Positions 57,998-64,000 of a stretch of 64,000 nucleotides of DNA are shown here, piece by piece (position 1 is the stretch's first letter; every line of letters begins with the position of its first letter). A model generated the notes under the pieces. That model was given only the letters and a program-made list of their open reading frames with translations. It searched no databases and had not been told where the DNA came from. The stretch is from assembly GCA_050289485.1 (NCBI GenBank), contig JBNKFV010000004.1, positions 87,718-151,717 of the forward strand, written 5' to 3'. Made by a program: the position numbers and the translations under genes. The stretch comes from JBNKFV01 sp050289485. GTDB lineage: Bacteria > Pseudomonadota > Gammaproteobacteria > Pseudomonadales > Cellvibrionaceae.

Positions 57998-58116
57998 TCT
58001 GTTTTATCCCTGGTACACGCAATTGTTGACCCCTTACCCGGTGAGATATGTCTATACTCAGTGAAGCGCGTAACTGATTTCGTAAAGGCATTCACCTTCG
58101 GGAAGGCAGGCTAACG

Positions 58117-58416
58117 ATGACGTATTTCGGCTTTATTTTGCTGCCAACGGCCTATTTGGCCTTTCAATGGGAGTTAATCAAACGTTTTTTTGCCCCCGTC
58201 ACGCCGGAAATAATACCTGTACACCAAAATACCTTAGCGGATCATGCCCATTACCGGCGCTTTACCGCCAAGTATCGCCGTAAGCGCAGCATCGTGAAAT
58301 CGTTATGGATTTCGGCAGGTTTAATGTCATTGATGTTTCCATTTTTGCAGTTTGTTTGTGCCATGGGGCTATTTACGACCTGCCTATCATTCGCCATTCT
58401 CGACGAAACGGCCTAA
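58117..58416 (+). CDS. Small two-helix inner-membrane protein, function unknown
   Basis: 99 aa. Residues about 3-20 (YFGFILLPTAYLAFQWELI) and about 66-95 (LWISAGLMSLMFPFLQFVCA and on) are hydrophobic. Between them lies a basic cytoplasmic-type stretch, HYRRFTAKYRRKRSIVKS. An AGG-containing site precedes the ATG and the reading frame is well isolated, so it is likely real. I do not recognise a family. It is flanked by gor and cheV in the same direction, with more than 100 bp on each side, so it is probably transcribed alone. Confidence 0.65.
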   Translation: MTYFGFILLPTAYLAFQWELIKRFFAPVTPEIIPVHQNTLADHAHYRRFTAKYRRKRSIVKSLWISAGLMSLMFPFLQFVCAMGLFTTCLSFAILDETA

Positions 58417-58536
58417 ATATTACCGTGAATATGCCGACAAGCTTGTTTATACAAGTGCCAGCGTTGGTGGCATAGGCTGTGGTTTGCGCTAGAATGACAG
58501 GGCCTAGCGCTTTATTTACTCGTTACAGGGATATCA

Positions 58537-59490
58537 ATGTCCAGAGTTCTCGCTTCTGTTGATCAGCGCACCAAGCTTGTGGGTGAAAACCGCCTTGAGC
58601 TGCTAATGTTTAAGCTCGGTGGACGCCAGATGTTCGCCCTCAATGTGTTTAAAATTCAAGAGGTGCTAAAAACCCCTGCGCTTACCCAAATTCCCAAGCG
58701 GCACCCCTATATCTGCGGAGTAACCCACCTGCGCAAACAAACGATTAGCGTCATCGATCTGGCGGCCGCCATTGGCTTAAGACCGCTGCTCGATCAAAAA
58801 GACAACTGCAACATCATCGTGACTGAATACAACCGCTCGGTGCAGGCGTTTTTGGTCGGCAACGTAGATCGAATTATCAACCTCAATTGGGACCGCATCA
58901 TGCCGCCCCCCACTGGGGCAGGGCGTAGTACTTATTTAACGGCAATTACACAGGTAGATGATCAGATTGTTGAAATTCTCGATGTAGAGCGCGTACTGGC
59001 CGACATCATTCCTTACGATACAACGGTATCTGATGAGGTGCTCGATAAAGAAGTGATTAGCCAGGCGCAGCCTTATGATTTCAAGGTCTTGCTGGTGGAC
59101 GACTCCGAAACCGCATTGAGTCAGGCGCGAGATACCATTAAACAGCTGGGTATAAAAATATACTCTGCCAAAAATGGCCGTGAAGGTTTACGTATTATTA
59201 AACAGTGGCAGGCAGAAGATCCAAATTTTCAAAAGCATGTGCTCATGGTGGTGACTGACGCAGAAATGCCAGAGATGGATGGTTACATGCTGACCCATCA
59301 AATTCGGCAAGACCCAAAGCTTGCAGATCTCTTTGTAGCACTGCATACGTCGCTGAGCGGTAGCTTTAACAAAGCCATGGTGGAAAAAGTAGGGTGTGAT
59401 GCGTTCTTATCAAAATTCCAGCCAGACGAACTTGCTGTATTGGTGCAAGAACGATTGAAAGCCCGTATTGCTGAGTTGGCGGGCAGTTAA
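58537..59490 (+). CDS. Chemotaxis protein CheV (CheW-receiver fusion)
   Basis: 317 aa. Residues about 18-160 are a CheW-like coupling domain (LMFKLGGRQMFALNVFKIQEVL, GVTHLRKQTISVIDLAAAIG). Residues about 185-312 are a receiver domain with VLLVDDSETALS, the phosphorylated Asp in VVTDAEMPEMDGYML and the switch Lys in FLSKFQPDEL. CheV couples chemoreceptors to CheA and tunes adaptation by phosphorylation. No other chemotaxis gene is in the window, so it is a stand-alone cheV. A long hairpin terminator follows. Confidence 0.95.
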   Translation: MSRVLASVDQRTKLVGENRLELLMFKLGGRQMFALNVFKIQEVLKTPALTQIPKRHPYICGVTHLRKQTISVIDLAAAIGLRPLLDQKDNCNIIVTEYNRSVQAFLVGNVDRIINLNWDRIMPPPTGAGRSTYLTAITQVDDQIVEILDVERVLADIIPYDTTVSDEVLDKEVISQAQPYDFKVLLVDDSETALSQARDTIKQLGIKIYSAKNGREGLRIIKQWQAEDPNFQKHVLMVVTDAEMPEMDGYMLTHQIRQDPKLADLFVALHTSLSGSFNKAMVEKVGCDAFLSKFQPDELAVLVQERLKARIAELAGS

Positions 59491-59516
59491 CTTTACACTC
59501 AGTGAATATATCACCT

Positions 59517-59548
59517 AGAGAAAAGCCAGCTTTTGCTGGCTTTTCTCT
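59517..59548 (+). terminator. Rho-independent terminator after cheV
   Basis: AGAGAAAAGCCAGC-TTTT-GCTGGCTTTTCTCT, a 14-bp perfect stem. Its symmetry lets it serve the converging lipoprotein gene too. Confidence 0.9.
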
Positions 59549-59575
59549 TATTCACGTGGCTGGATGATGGCAGGG

Positions 59576-60337
59576 TTAATCGTTACTCACCTTGCAATTA
59601 CCCCAGGTACACTCCACTAGCCGGGCATTTCCTTCTGTACAGTAGCCAACGTAAGTTTCGTTGGGCCAGTCGTTCTCCAGTGTGATCATTAATTCTGGTG
59701 TGCATTGCAAGCCTTTCAGTAACTTTTCAATATGAAACGCCGAGCGGCCTTTTTTTGCATCCATTTTAAAGTTGCCAATCAATGATGGCATCACAAATAC
59801 TTCATTATTGTTGTTACCTAGCTGACTGGTGTAAGCCATGATTTGTGCGTAAGCTTGCGGATTATTTTGTTCCAAGGCTAATGTACTGCTGTTTTGCATA
59901 AAATCGTCGGTTAGGCGCGTACACATGCGTTTACGGTTGGCGTTGGAAAAACGCATAAACGACATGCGTTCGTTGACGTTTGCTAGTTGCTCGTAGGCAA
60001 AGCGCACGGTATCGAGGGATACCGTGCTGTCGTGATAGTTAAATGTGTTATTTTTGTTTAAGTCGCGGTAATACAAATCAGCTGCTCGCAAGAGCGTATT
60101 GGTGCCGCTACGCCATCGCTGCTGTTTTACCTGCATATCGGCTTCAACATCGCCACCCAAGGTCGCGCATTGCGCGATAACGCTTTCAATATAAATGTTT
60201 TCGGAGTAAGCGCTCTCAATGATGGCGTGCATTGCCGTATCGTCCACCTTTGGAGGTGGCGGTGTTGCACAGGCGGTCAACAAAGTGGCCATTACAAGGC
60301 TGGTGATTCGTAGCATCATATTGGTTTTTGTATCCAT
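59576..60337 (-). CDS. Predicted lipoprotein of unknown function
   Basis: 253 aa with a lipoprotein signal: hydrophobic segment then LLTACATPPPPKVDD (Cys near residue 23). The start could be Met1 or Met7. The mature part is mainly helical to about residue 170, with a Cys-rich end (LQCTPEL, VGYCTEG, LVECTWGNCKVSND) suggesting disulfides in the periplasm. I do not recognise a family. Its start is 11 bp downstream of the histidine kinase stop on the same strand, so the two are probably co-transcribed. A periplasmic signal-input partner for the kinase is possible but unsupported beyond linkage. Confidence 0.8.
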   Translation of the reverse strand: MDTKTNMMLRITSLVMATLLTACATPPPPKVDDTAMHAIIESAYSENIYIESVIAQCATLGGDVEADMQVKQQRWRSGTNTLLRAADLYYRDLNKNNTFNYHDSTVSLDTVRFAYEQLANVNERMSFMRFSNANRKRMCTRLTDDFMQNSSTLALEQNNPQAYAQIMAYTSQLGNNNNEVFVMPSLIGNFKMDAKKGRSAFHIEKLLKGLQCTPELMITLENDWPNETYVGYCTEGNARLVECTWGNCKVSND

Positions 60338-60348
60338 AACAGTTTCGC

Positions 60349-61827
60349 TTAATTAGATAAAGGAATCGGTAAACGTATAGTAAAGCATGTACCTTGGCCG
60401 GGTTGTGATTCAACCTCAATTTCTCCATCGTGGTGTTCGGTAATAATAAAGTAAGACACGGACAGGCCCAGTCCTGTACCTTGGCCAACATCTTTGGTGG
60501 TGTAAAACGGCTCAAATACATGCTTGAGCACGTCGTCGCTCATGCCGGGGCCGTTATCAGCCACTTCAATGCACAAATAACGATCTTTTATGAGGGTGCG
60601 TAGCCAGATGGTATTTTCCGTTCTTGGCGTGTCGACGCCAAAGAGATAGAACGCCTGGGCCGCATTGCGTAACAAATTTATGACTACTTGCTGAATTTCA
60701 GTGGCAGAGCAGGGAATATCTGGCAGGTGTTCTCCAAATTCGGCCATAATATTCACGGGGTTCGCTTTGTTTTTGTTGCGTAACACCAGCGAGTTTTTCG
60801 CCATTTCCAGTGCGTGCTGCAGTACGGTGTTAATGTTTTCGTACTTCAGCTGCCGTGTGTTGCCCCTCGAAAATTCTAACATGTTGGTAACTATGCGTGC
60901 GGCCTGTTCTCCAGCAATACGCATGCTTTGAATAAACGTGGTGAGTTCGCGTTGCTTTAAATACTCTTGCAATTGATCGATGTTAAAACCAAGGGTATCG
61001 GCGACTTCGTGATTTTTGCTAAGCTTGTGCGACGTGCGGCGTTCTATGTTTTGCAGGCCATTCAAGATAACCGCCAGCGGGTTGTTGATTTCGTGTGCGA
61101 GTCCGGCTGCCAGTTCACCGAGCGACAGCATCTTTTCATTTTGTATCAGCATGCTTTCCATTTGAATGCGCGGGGTTACATCGTCAATACGTATCACCGC
61201 ATTGGCCTCACTCTCGTCGTGCACCAGCGGGTAAATAGTAATGTCGAAGTAACGGGCGTCGCTGCCGCGGCCTTGCTGAACATTCTGGCTTACCACGGGA
61301 ATACGGTTTAGTGTGGCGTTTTTTACGTCGCTCAGATCAATTTTCACATTGTTATACACGCTCTCCAGCGGATGCCCCATGGCCTGCTCTGCACCAATAC
61401 CGGTAGAGGCCTCTGCCGCCGCATTCCAGTGGGTAATGGTGCCATCGGCGGTAACACCCAGTAGGGTAGAGGGCATAGAATTTAAAATACTGTGCAGATA
61501 ATCCTGCGTTTCCATTAGCAGGGCCTCGGTTTTCTCGTGGCTGGCAATCTCTTGGTACAACTCGCGGTTGAGGTTTTCGAGTTGTACTGTGCGGTCCGCT
61601 ACCCGGCGCTCCAGCTCACTGTGGGCCTCGCTTAATGCCAGTTTGGCGCGTTTATGGCTTACCCTGCTGCGCTGCAAGCCGATAATCAGCAGCGATTGCA
61701 CCAACAAGAGCACGATCACCATCAGCACCAGCCAATTGTTGGTTTCTTTAACCTCGGTAGGGATTATTGCCGTGGCGTTCACGATCTCCGCTGTTGCTGT
61801 GGAAAATAAGAGACTTTCGCTTAACAT
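60349..61827 (-). CDS. Membrane-anchored PAS sensor histidine kinase with short N terminus
   Basis: 492 aa. One strong transmembrane helix (residues about 31-52, NWLVLMVIVLLLVQSLLIIG) is followed by a coiled coil (AKLALSEAHSELERRVADRT). A PAS domain (about 105-230, SMPSTLLGVTADGTITHWNA) comes next, then the HisKA H box LAAGLAHEINNPLAVILNG (His near 245). The ATPase has VVINLLRNAAQAF, VADNGPGM and GTGLGLSVSY. The LLLVQSLLIIGL helix is what usually follows a periplasmic ABC-binding-type sensor in larger kinases; here almost nothing precedes it. No response regulator is adjacent. A lipoprotein gene follows after 11 bp. Confidence 0.93.
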   Translation of the reverse strand: MLSESLLFSTATAEIVNATAIIPTEVKETNNWLVLMVIVLLLVQSLLIIGLQRSRVSHKRAKLALSEAHSELERRVADRTVQLENLNRELYQEIASHEKTEALLMETQDYLHSILNSMPSTLLGVTADGTITHWNAAAEASTGIGAEQAMGHPLESVYNNVKIDLSDVKNATLNRIPVVSQNVQQGRGSDARYFDITIYPLVHDESEANAVIRIDDVTPRIQMESMLIQNEKMLSLGELAAGLAHEINNPLAVILNGLQNIERRTSHKLSKNHEVADTLGFNIDQLQEYLKQRELTTFIQSMRIAGEQAARIVTNMLEFSRGNTRQLKYENINTVLQHALEMAKNSLVLRNKNKANPVNIMAEFGEHLPDIPCSATEIQQVVINLLRNAAQAFYLFGVDTPRTENTIWLRTLIKDRYLCIEVADNGPGMSDDVLKHVFEPFYTTKDVGQGTGLGLSVSYFIITEHHDGEIEVESQPGQGTCFTIRLPIPLSN

Positions 61828-62396
61828 AGGTGCTTAGTCCAATAAGGGCTGCTTGATAGGGGTTAGCTGCATGATCGGAATAGGAACGCTGAACCAAGTC
61901 TACTATAGGGTGAACGCGATCTCGATATTCTGCTATAACGCAGGCGTTGGAGTGCGCACTTCTTCTCACGCAGTTAGGTCAACTGGGGCCTGTTCACACT
62001 ATTGGATGAACCTGTTGGGGCTGGGTGCAAAGTGGATCATCAACTTGTATACGTATTTTTCTACAACAATGGAATGCCCCACTTTAGGAAAGTTTTATAC
62101 CAAATAGCAATATCAAGAAGATGGGTTTTGCTAAAAAGGGCGAAGAATGCTAGCACATGGGCATTAAAAACCCCTCTTTGTTTATGAAACATACTACTAG
62201 ACTGCTCTCTTGTGACTAGATGCTGGCTCGACTATCATTGAGGTATGTTATGGTGATACCAGGAGGGTAGGGAGCTGCTCAAACTAGAGGTAGCAGAGGT
62301 TTGACGAGACCATATACTATCAATAATAAACCGTTGGCGAGTTAACTGGTTGTTGCTGACTGGTTAAACAATTATTTTTAGAGAAGTAGTTTTACG
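61828..62396. other. Long intergenic region between divergent kinase and GGDEF genes
   Basis: 569 bp without a credible protein gene. Apart from the tRNA-like relic at 61944-61987 I see no clear structure; short reading frames across it have no recognisable content. Confidence 0.6.
61944..61987 (+). pseudogene. Decayed copy of the tRNA-Val upstream region and 5' half
   Basis: 61944-61967 matches 21 of 24 positions of the sequence immediately before the intact tRNA-Val (63836-63859). 61968-61987 matches 14 of 20 positions of the tRNA 5' end, including most of the D-arm (AGTTAGGTCAACTGGG versus GGTTAGCTCAGCTGGG). The acceptor stem, anticodon arm and T-arm are not recognisable, and the -35 is lost. 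Likely a tRNA gene relic. Confidence 0.55.
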
Positions 62397-63668
62397 ATGT
62401 ATAGTCGGTCGTCGTTATTCACACTTATAAGTGCGCTTTTACTTACGATTGCAGCGGTTCTTGCCTATAGGGTAATCCCTCCAAAATTGATTTATTTTGA
62501 GGGTGGCCCCGCGCCTTCTTTTCGGATAGTGAGTCCCTGGAGTGATGATCAGCGTCTGGTGGCGCAGTGGGTTTCTGGTGATAAGCTTCATTTGAAATGC
62601 AAAATGCAGTCAGATGGGGATCTATGCCTAATTGACCTGCTAACGACCGGAGATATAAACAGAGGCATCGATTTATCGCTTTTGTCCAAGCTGCATATAG
62701 GCGCCCGTTACCAGGGCACTCCATCCAAATTTCTTGTATTTATGCGCAGCTTTAACCCCGCATACTCCAAGATTAATGACCCAAATAGTCAGCAGTTTTT
62801 GCGGCTAAACCTTGATACCTCGGAATTTGATGACGGGGAAGTCGAGATTGACCTTCGCGAATTACGAGTTTCCGACTGGTGGCTAGATAACGTCAATCCA
62901 CCTCGAAAGCTGGGTTTGCCCGATACCAGTAACATTACGCTGATTGGATTGGATTTTTCCTCTTTAGCGAACACGCCAGCAGACGTGGATCTGGTTATTA
63001 ATTCGCTATACATAGAAAAGCAGCGAATATCTAAAGAAGGTTGGTATTTGGTCATATTAATTGTTTGGGGAATCATCATTATATTGGTGGTAACAATGCA
63101 GCTGATCAACCTTTTACATGAACGCCATAGATTGCGTAGCAAAGTAGAAGTGGCAGAAGCTCGTTCTAGCCGTGACCACCTTACCCAGATCACAAATCGC
63201 AGGGGTATGGAAGAAAGAATCAAGTTGCTCAGTGAAACACCAAACAGAGGAAATACTTGGTTATTTCTCATCGATATTGATCATTTCAAGCGAATCAACG
63301 ACTCATTGGGGCACGATGCAGGAGACTTGGTGTTGACGGAGTTTGCTTTAATAATCAAGTCCAGTGTCAGGGTAAAGGATTTGTTTGCTCGCTGGGGGGG
63401 TGAGGAATTTATGCTGACTTGTCTGGATATGAATCTGGATCAAGCACAGTTATTGGCTGAAAAATTGAGGTCGACAATTGCTTCACACCGATTTTTAAAG
63501 CCCAAAGGAAACCGACGTGTAACAGTCAGTATCGGGGTCAGCGAATGGTTGAGCGATGAGCCCTTCAATGATGCGCTCAAACGCGCAGATATCGCTTTAT
63601 ACGAGGCAAAAGGTGCAGGCAGAAACTGTTGGCAAATAAATAGAAGAGATGGAGAGATTGTTTTTTAG
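62397..63668 (+). CDS. Membrane diguanylate cyclase with periplasmic sensor domain
   Basis: 423 aa. Transmembrane helix 1 lies at about residues 7-24, a periplasmic beta-rich domain at about 25-215 and helix 2 at about 218-240. The GGDEF domain (about 260-415) has DHLTQITNRRGMEERI, FLIDIDHFKRINDSLG and the active-site WGGEEF. An RxxD inhibition site (RVKD) stands five residues before GGEEF, so active synthesis of cyclic di-GMP with feedback is expected. The sensor domain (ISLLSKLHIGARYQG-like and LRVSDWWLD blocks) resembles a jelly-roll carbohydrate-binding fold, which is a guess. The gene lies between a tRNA-like relic and the intact tRNA-Val. Confidence 0.9.
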   Translation: MYSRSSLFTLISALLLTIAAVLAYRVIPPKLIYFEGGPAPSFRIVSPWSDDQRLVAQWVSGDKLHLKCKMQSDGDLCLIDLLTTGDINRGIDLSLLSKLHIGARYQGTPSKFLVFMRSFNPAYSKINDPNSQQFLRLNLDTSEFDDGEVEIDLRELRVSDWWLDNVNPPRKLGLPDTSNITLIGLDFSSLANTPADVDLVINSLYIEKQRISKEGWYLVILIVWGIIIILVVTMQLINLLHERHRLRSKVEVAEARSSRDHLTQITNRRGMEERIKLLSETPNRGNTWLFLIDIDHFKRINDSLGHDAGDLVLTEFALIIKSSVRVKDLFARWGGEEFMLTCLDMNLDQAQLLAEKLRSTIASHRFLKPKGNRRVTVSIGVSEWLSDEPFNDALKRADIALYEAKGAGRNCWQINRRDGEIVF

Positions 63669-63817
63669 TTGATAAGAGCTTAATCGTTGACCGCCAAGTT
63701 CAGTATTCCTCAAATGTAGCAACCCTCGATAAAAGTCTTATATATCAACAGGTTGGCTGATATTTGTGCATATTTAACCAAAAGCCTTATTTATTTAATA
63801 AATTCGCCACAAAACGA

Positions 63818-63845
63818 TTGACAGCCCAAGCCCATGCGTTAGAAT
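63818..63845 (+). promoter_or_regulatory. Promoter of the tRNA-Val/tRNA-Asp operon
   Basis: TTGACA (63818-63823), 16-bp spacer, TAGAAT (63840-63845), then a GC-rich discriminator GCGCACC, typical of stable RNA promoters under stringent control. Confidence 0.8.
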
Positions 63846-63859
63846 GCGCACCTCTTCTC

Positions 63860-63935
63860 GGGTGGTTAGCTCAGCTGGGAGAGCATCGCCCTTACAAGGC
63901 GAGGGTCACAGGTTCGATCCCTGTACCACCCACCA
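63860..63935 (+). tRNA. tRNA-Val (anticodon UAC)
   Basis: A complete cloverleaf: acceptor GGGTGGT pairs with ACCACCC; D-arm GCTC..GAGC; anticodon stem TCGCC/GGCGA with loop CTTACAA (anticodon TAC at 63893-63895, reads GUA and related Val codons). The T-arm is ACAGG-TTCGATC-CCTGT, and CCA is encoded in the DNA at 63933-63935. Confidence 0.97.
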
Positions 63936-63970
63936 CTTACTAAATGCTGAACTGTTTAGTAAGTATTTGC

Positions 63971-64000
63971 GGACCGGTAGTTCAGCTGGTTAGAATGCCG
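63971..64000 (+). tRNA. tRNA-Asp, 5' part (cut by window edge)
   Basis: GGACCGG-TA-GTTC-AGCTGGTTA-GAAT is the acceptor 5' strand and D-arm of a tRNA, starting 35 bp after the tRNA-Val CCA. The GGTAGTTCAG..GGTTAGAAT pattern is typical of tRNA-Asp. The anticodon is beyond the window, so identity is inferred. Confidence 0.8.

Noticed and set aside
61853..62107. 84-codon frame upstream of the GGDEF gene
   Set aside because: It crosses the tRNA-like relic and has no ribosome binding site or recognisable content.
1..64000. CRISPR array, prophage, insertion sequence or replication origin
   Set aside because: No regularly spaced repeats, phage structural genes, transposase or clustered DnaA boxes were seen.

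Overview
This is chromosomal DNA from a gammaproteobacterium near the pseudomonads and Cellvibrionales. That placement is inferred from protein families and from gene order I remember in Pseudomonas: cysB..cysH-thrH-pabB, and the long block aceA..roxA..purB-hflD-mnmA..idh-cspD-clpS-clpA-infA-bpt-aat-trxB-ftsK-lolA-rarA-crcB-serS-cysG. I see no insertion sequence, prophage or CRISPR array. The window is gene-dense, with many rho-independent terminators.

Layout. 1-669: cut-off 5' part of a RegB/PrrB-type redox sensor kinase. 780-9395: leftward metal locus with two imelysin-family proteins, a di-haem DUF1111 protein, a DUF1513 protein, a Tat-exported multicopper oxidase and a TonB-dependent receptor, preceded by a good Fur-box match. 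9769-13982: mdh, a DUF2244 membrane protein, bcp, a GAF-AraC regulator and a lone yajC. 14067-18225: D-cysteine desulfhydrase, an AgcS-type symporter, a fructosamine-kinase-like protein and a 5'-nucleotidase. 18271-24411: sulfur genes (TSUP permease, cysB, cysH plus a CxxC protein) interleaved with a UPF0178 protein, an FAD oxidoreductase and a PAS-GGDEF cyclase. 24688-27191: thrH, pabB and a Rieske protein. 27259-32507: glyoxylate-shunt cluster aceA / lysR / glcB. 32618-39280: leftward genes rluE-nudJ-mnmA-hflD-purB, then roxA-GNAT-hypothetical. 39655-41889: monomeric isocitrate dehydrogenase behind a roughly 290-nt structured leader. 41980-47106: cspD, clpS-clpA, infA, bpt, aat (N-degron pathway). 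47188-57959: trxB, ftsK-lolA-rarA, crcB, serS, cysG, a small arginine-rich protein and gor. 58117-63668: small membrane protein, cheV, a lipoprotein plus histidine kinase, and a membrane GGDEF protein. 63860-64000: tRNA-Val(UAC) and the start of a probable tRNA-Asp.

Most notable points. (a) An exact 19-bp sequence occurs once in the aceA/lysR intergenic region and once, inverted, in the lysR/glcB intergenic region. It is a strong candidate operator for the LysR protein encoded between them. (b) The six-gene imelysin/cytochrome/multicopper oxidase/TonB locus looks like a periplasmic iron or copper handling system. One imelysin has lost the GxHxxE histidine, and the receptor's ribosome binding site lies inside a hairpin. 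(c) A decayed copy of the tRNA-Val promoter-proximal region and 5' half lies 1.9 kb upstream of the intact tRNA and brackets a diguanylate cyclase gene. (d) Several intergenic regions carry strong palindromes: a repeated TTAACCCGG element, tandem hairpins after mdh, a TTGGC/GCCAA array before the GAF-AraC gene, mutually exclusive hairpins before ftsK, and a structured leader before idh.
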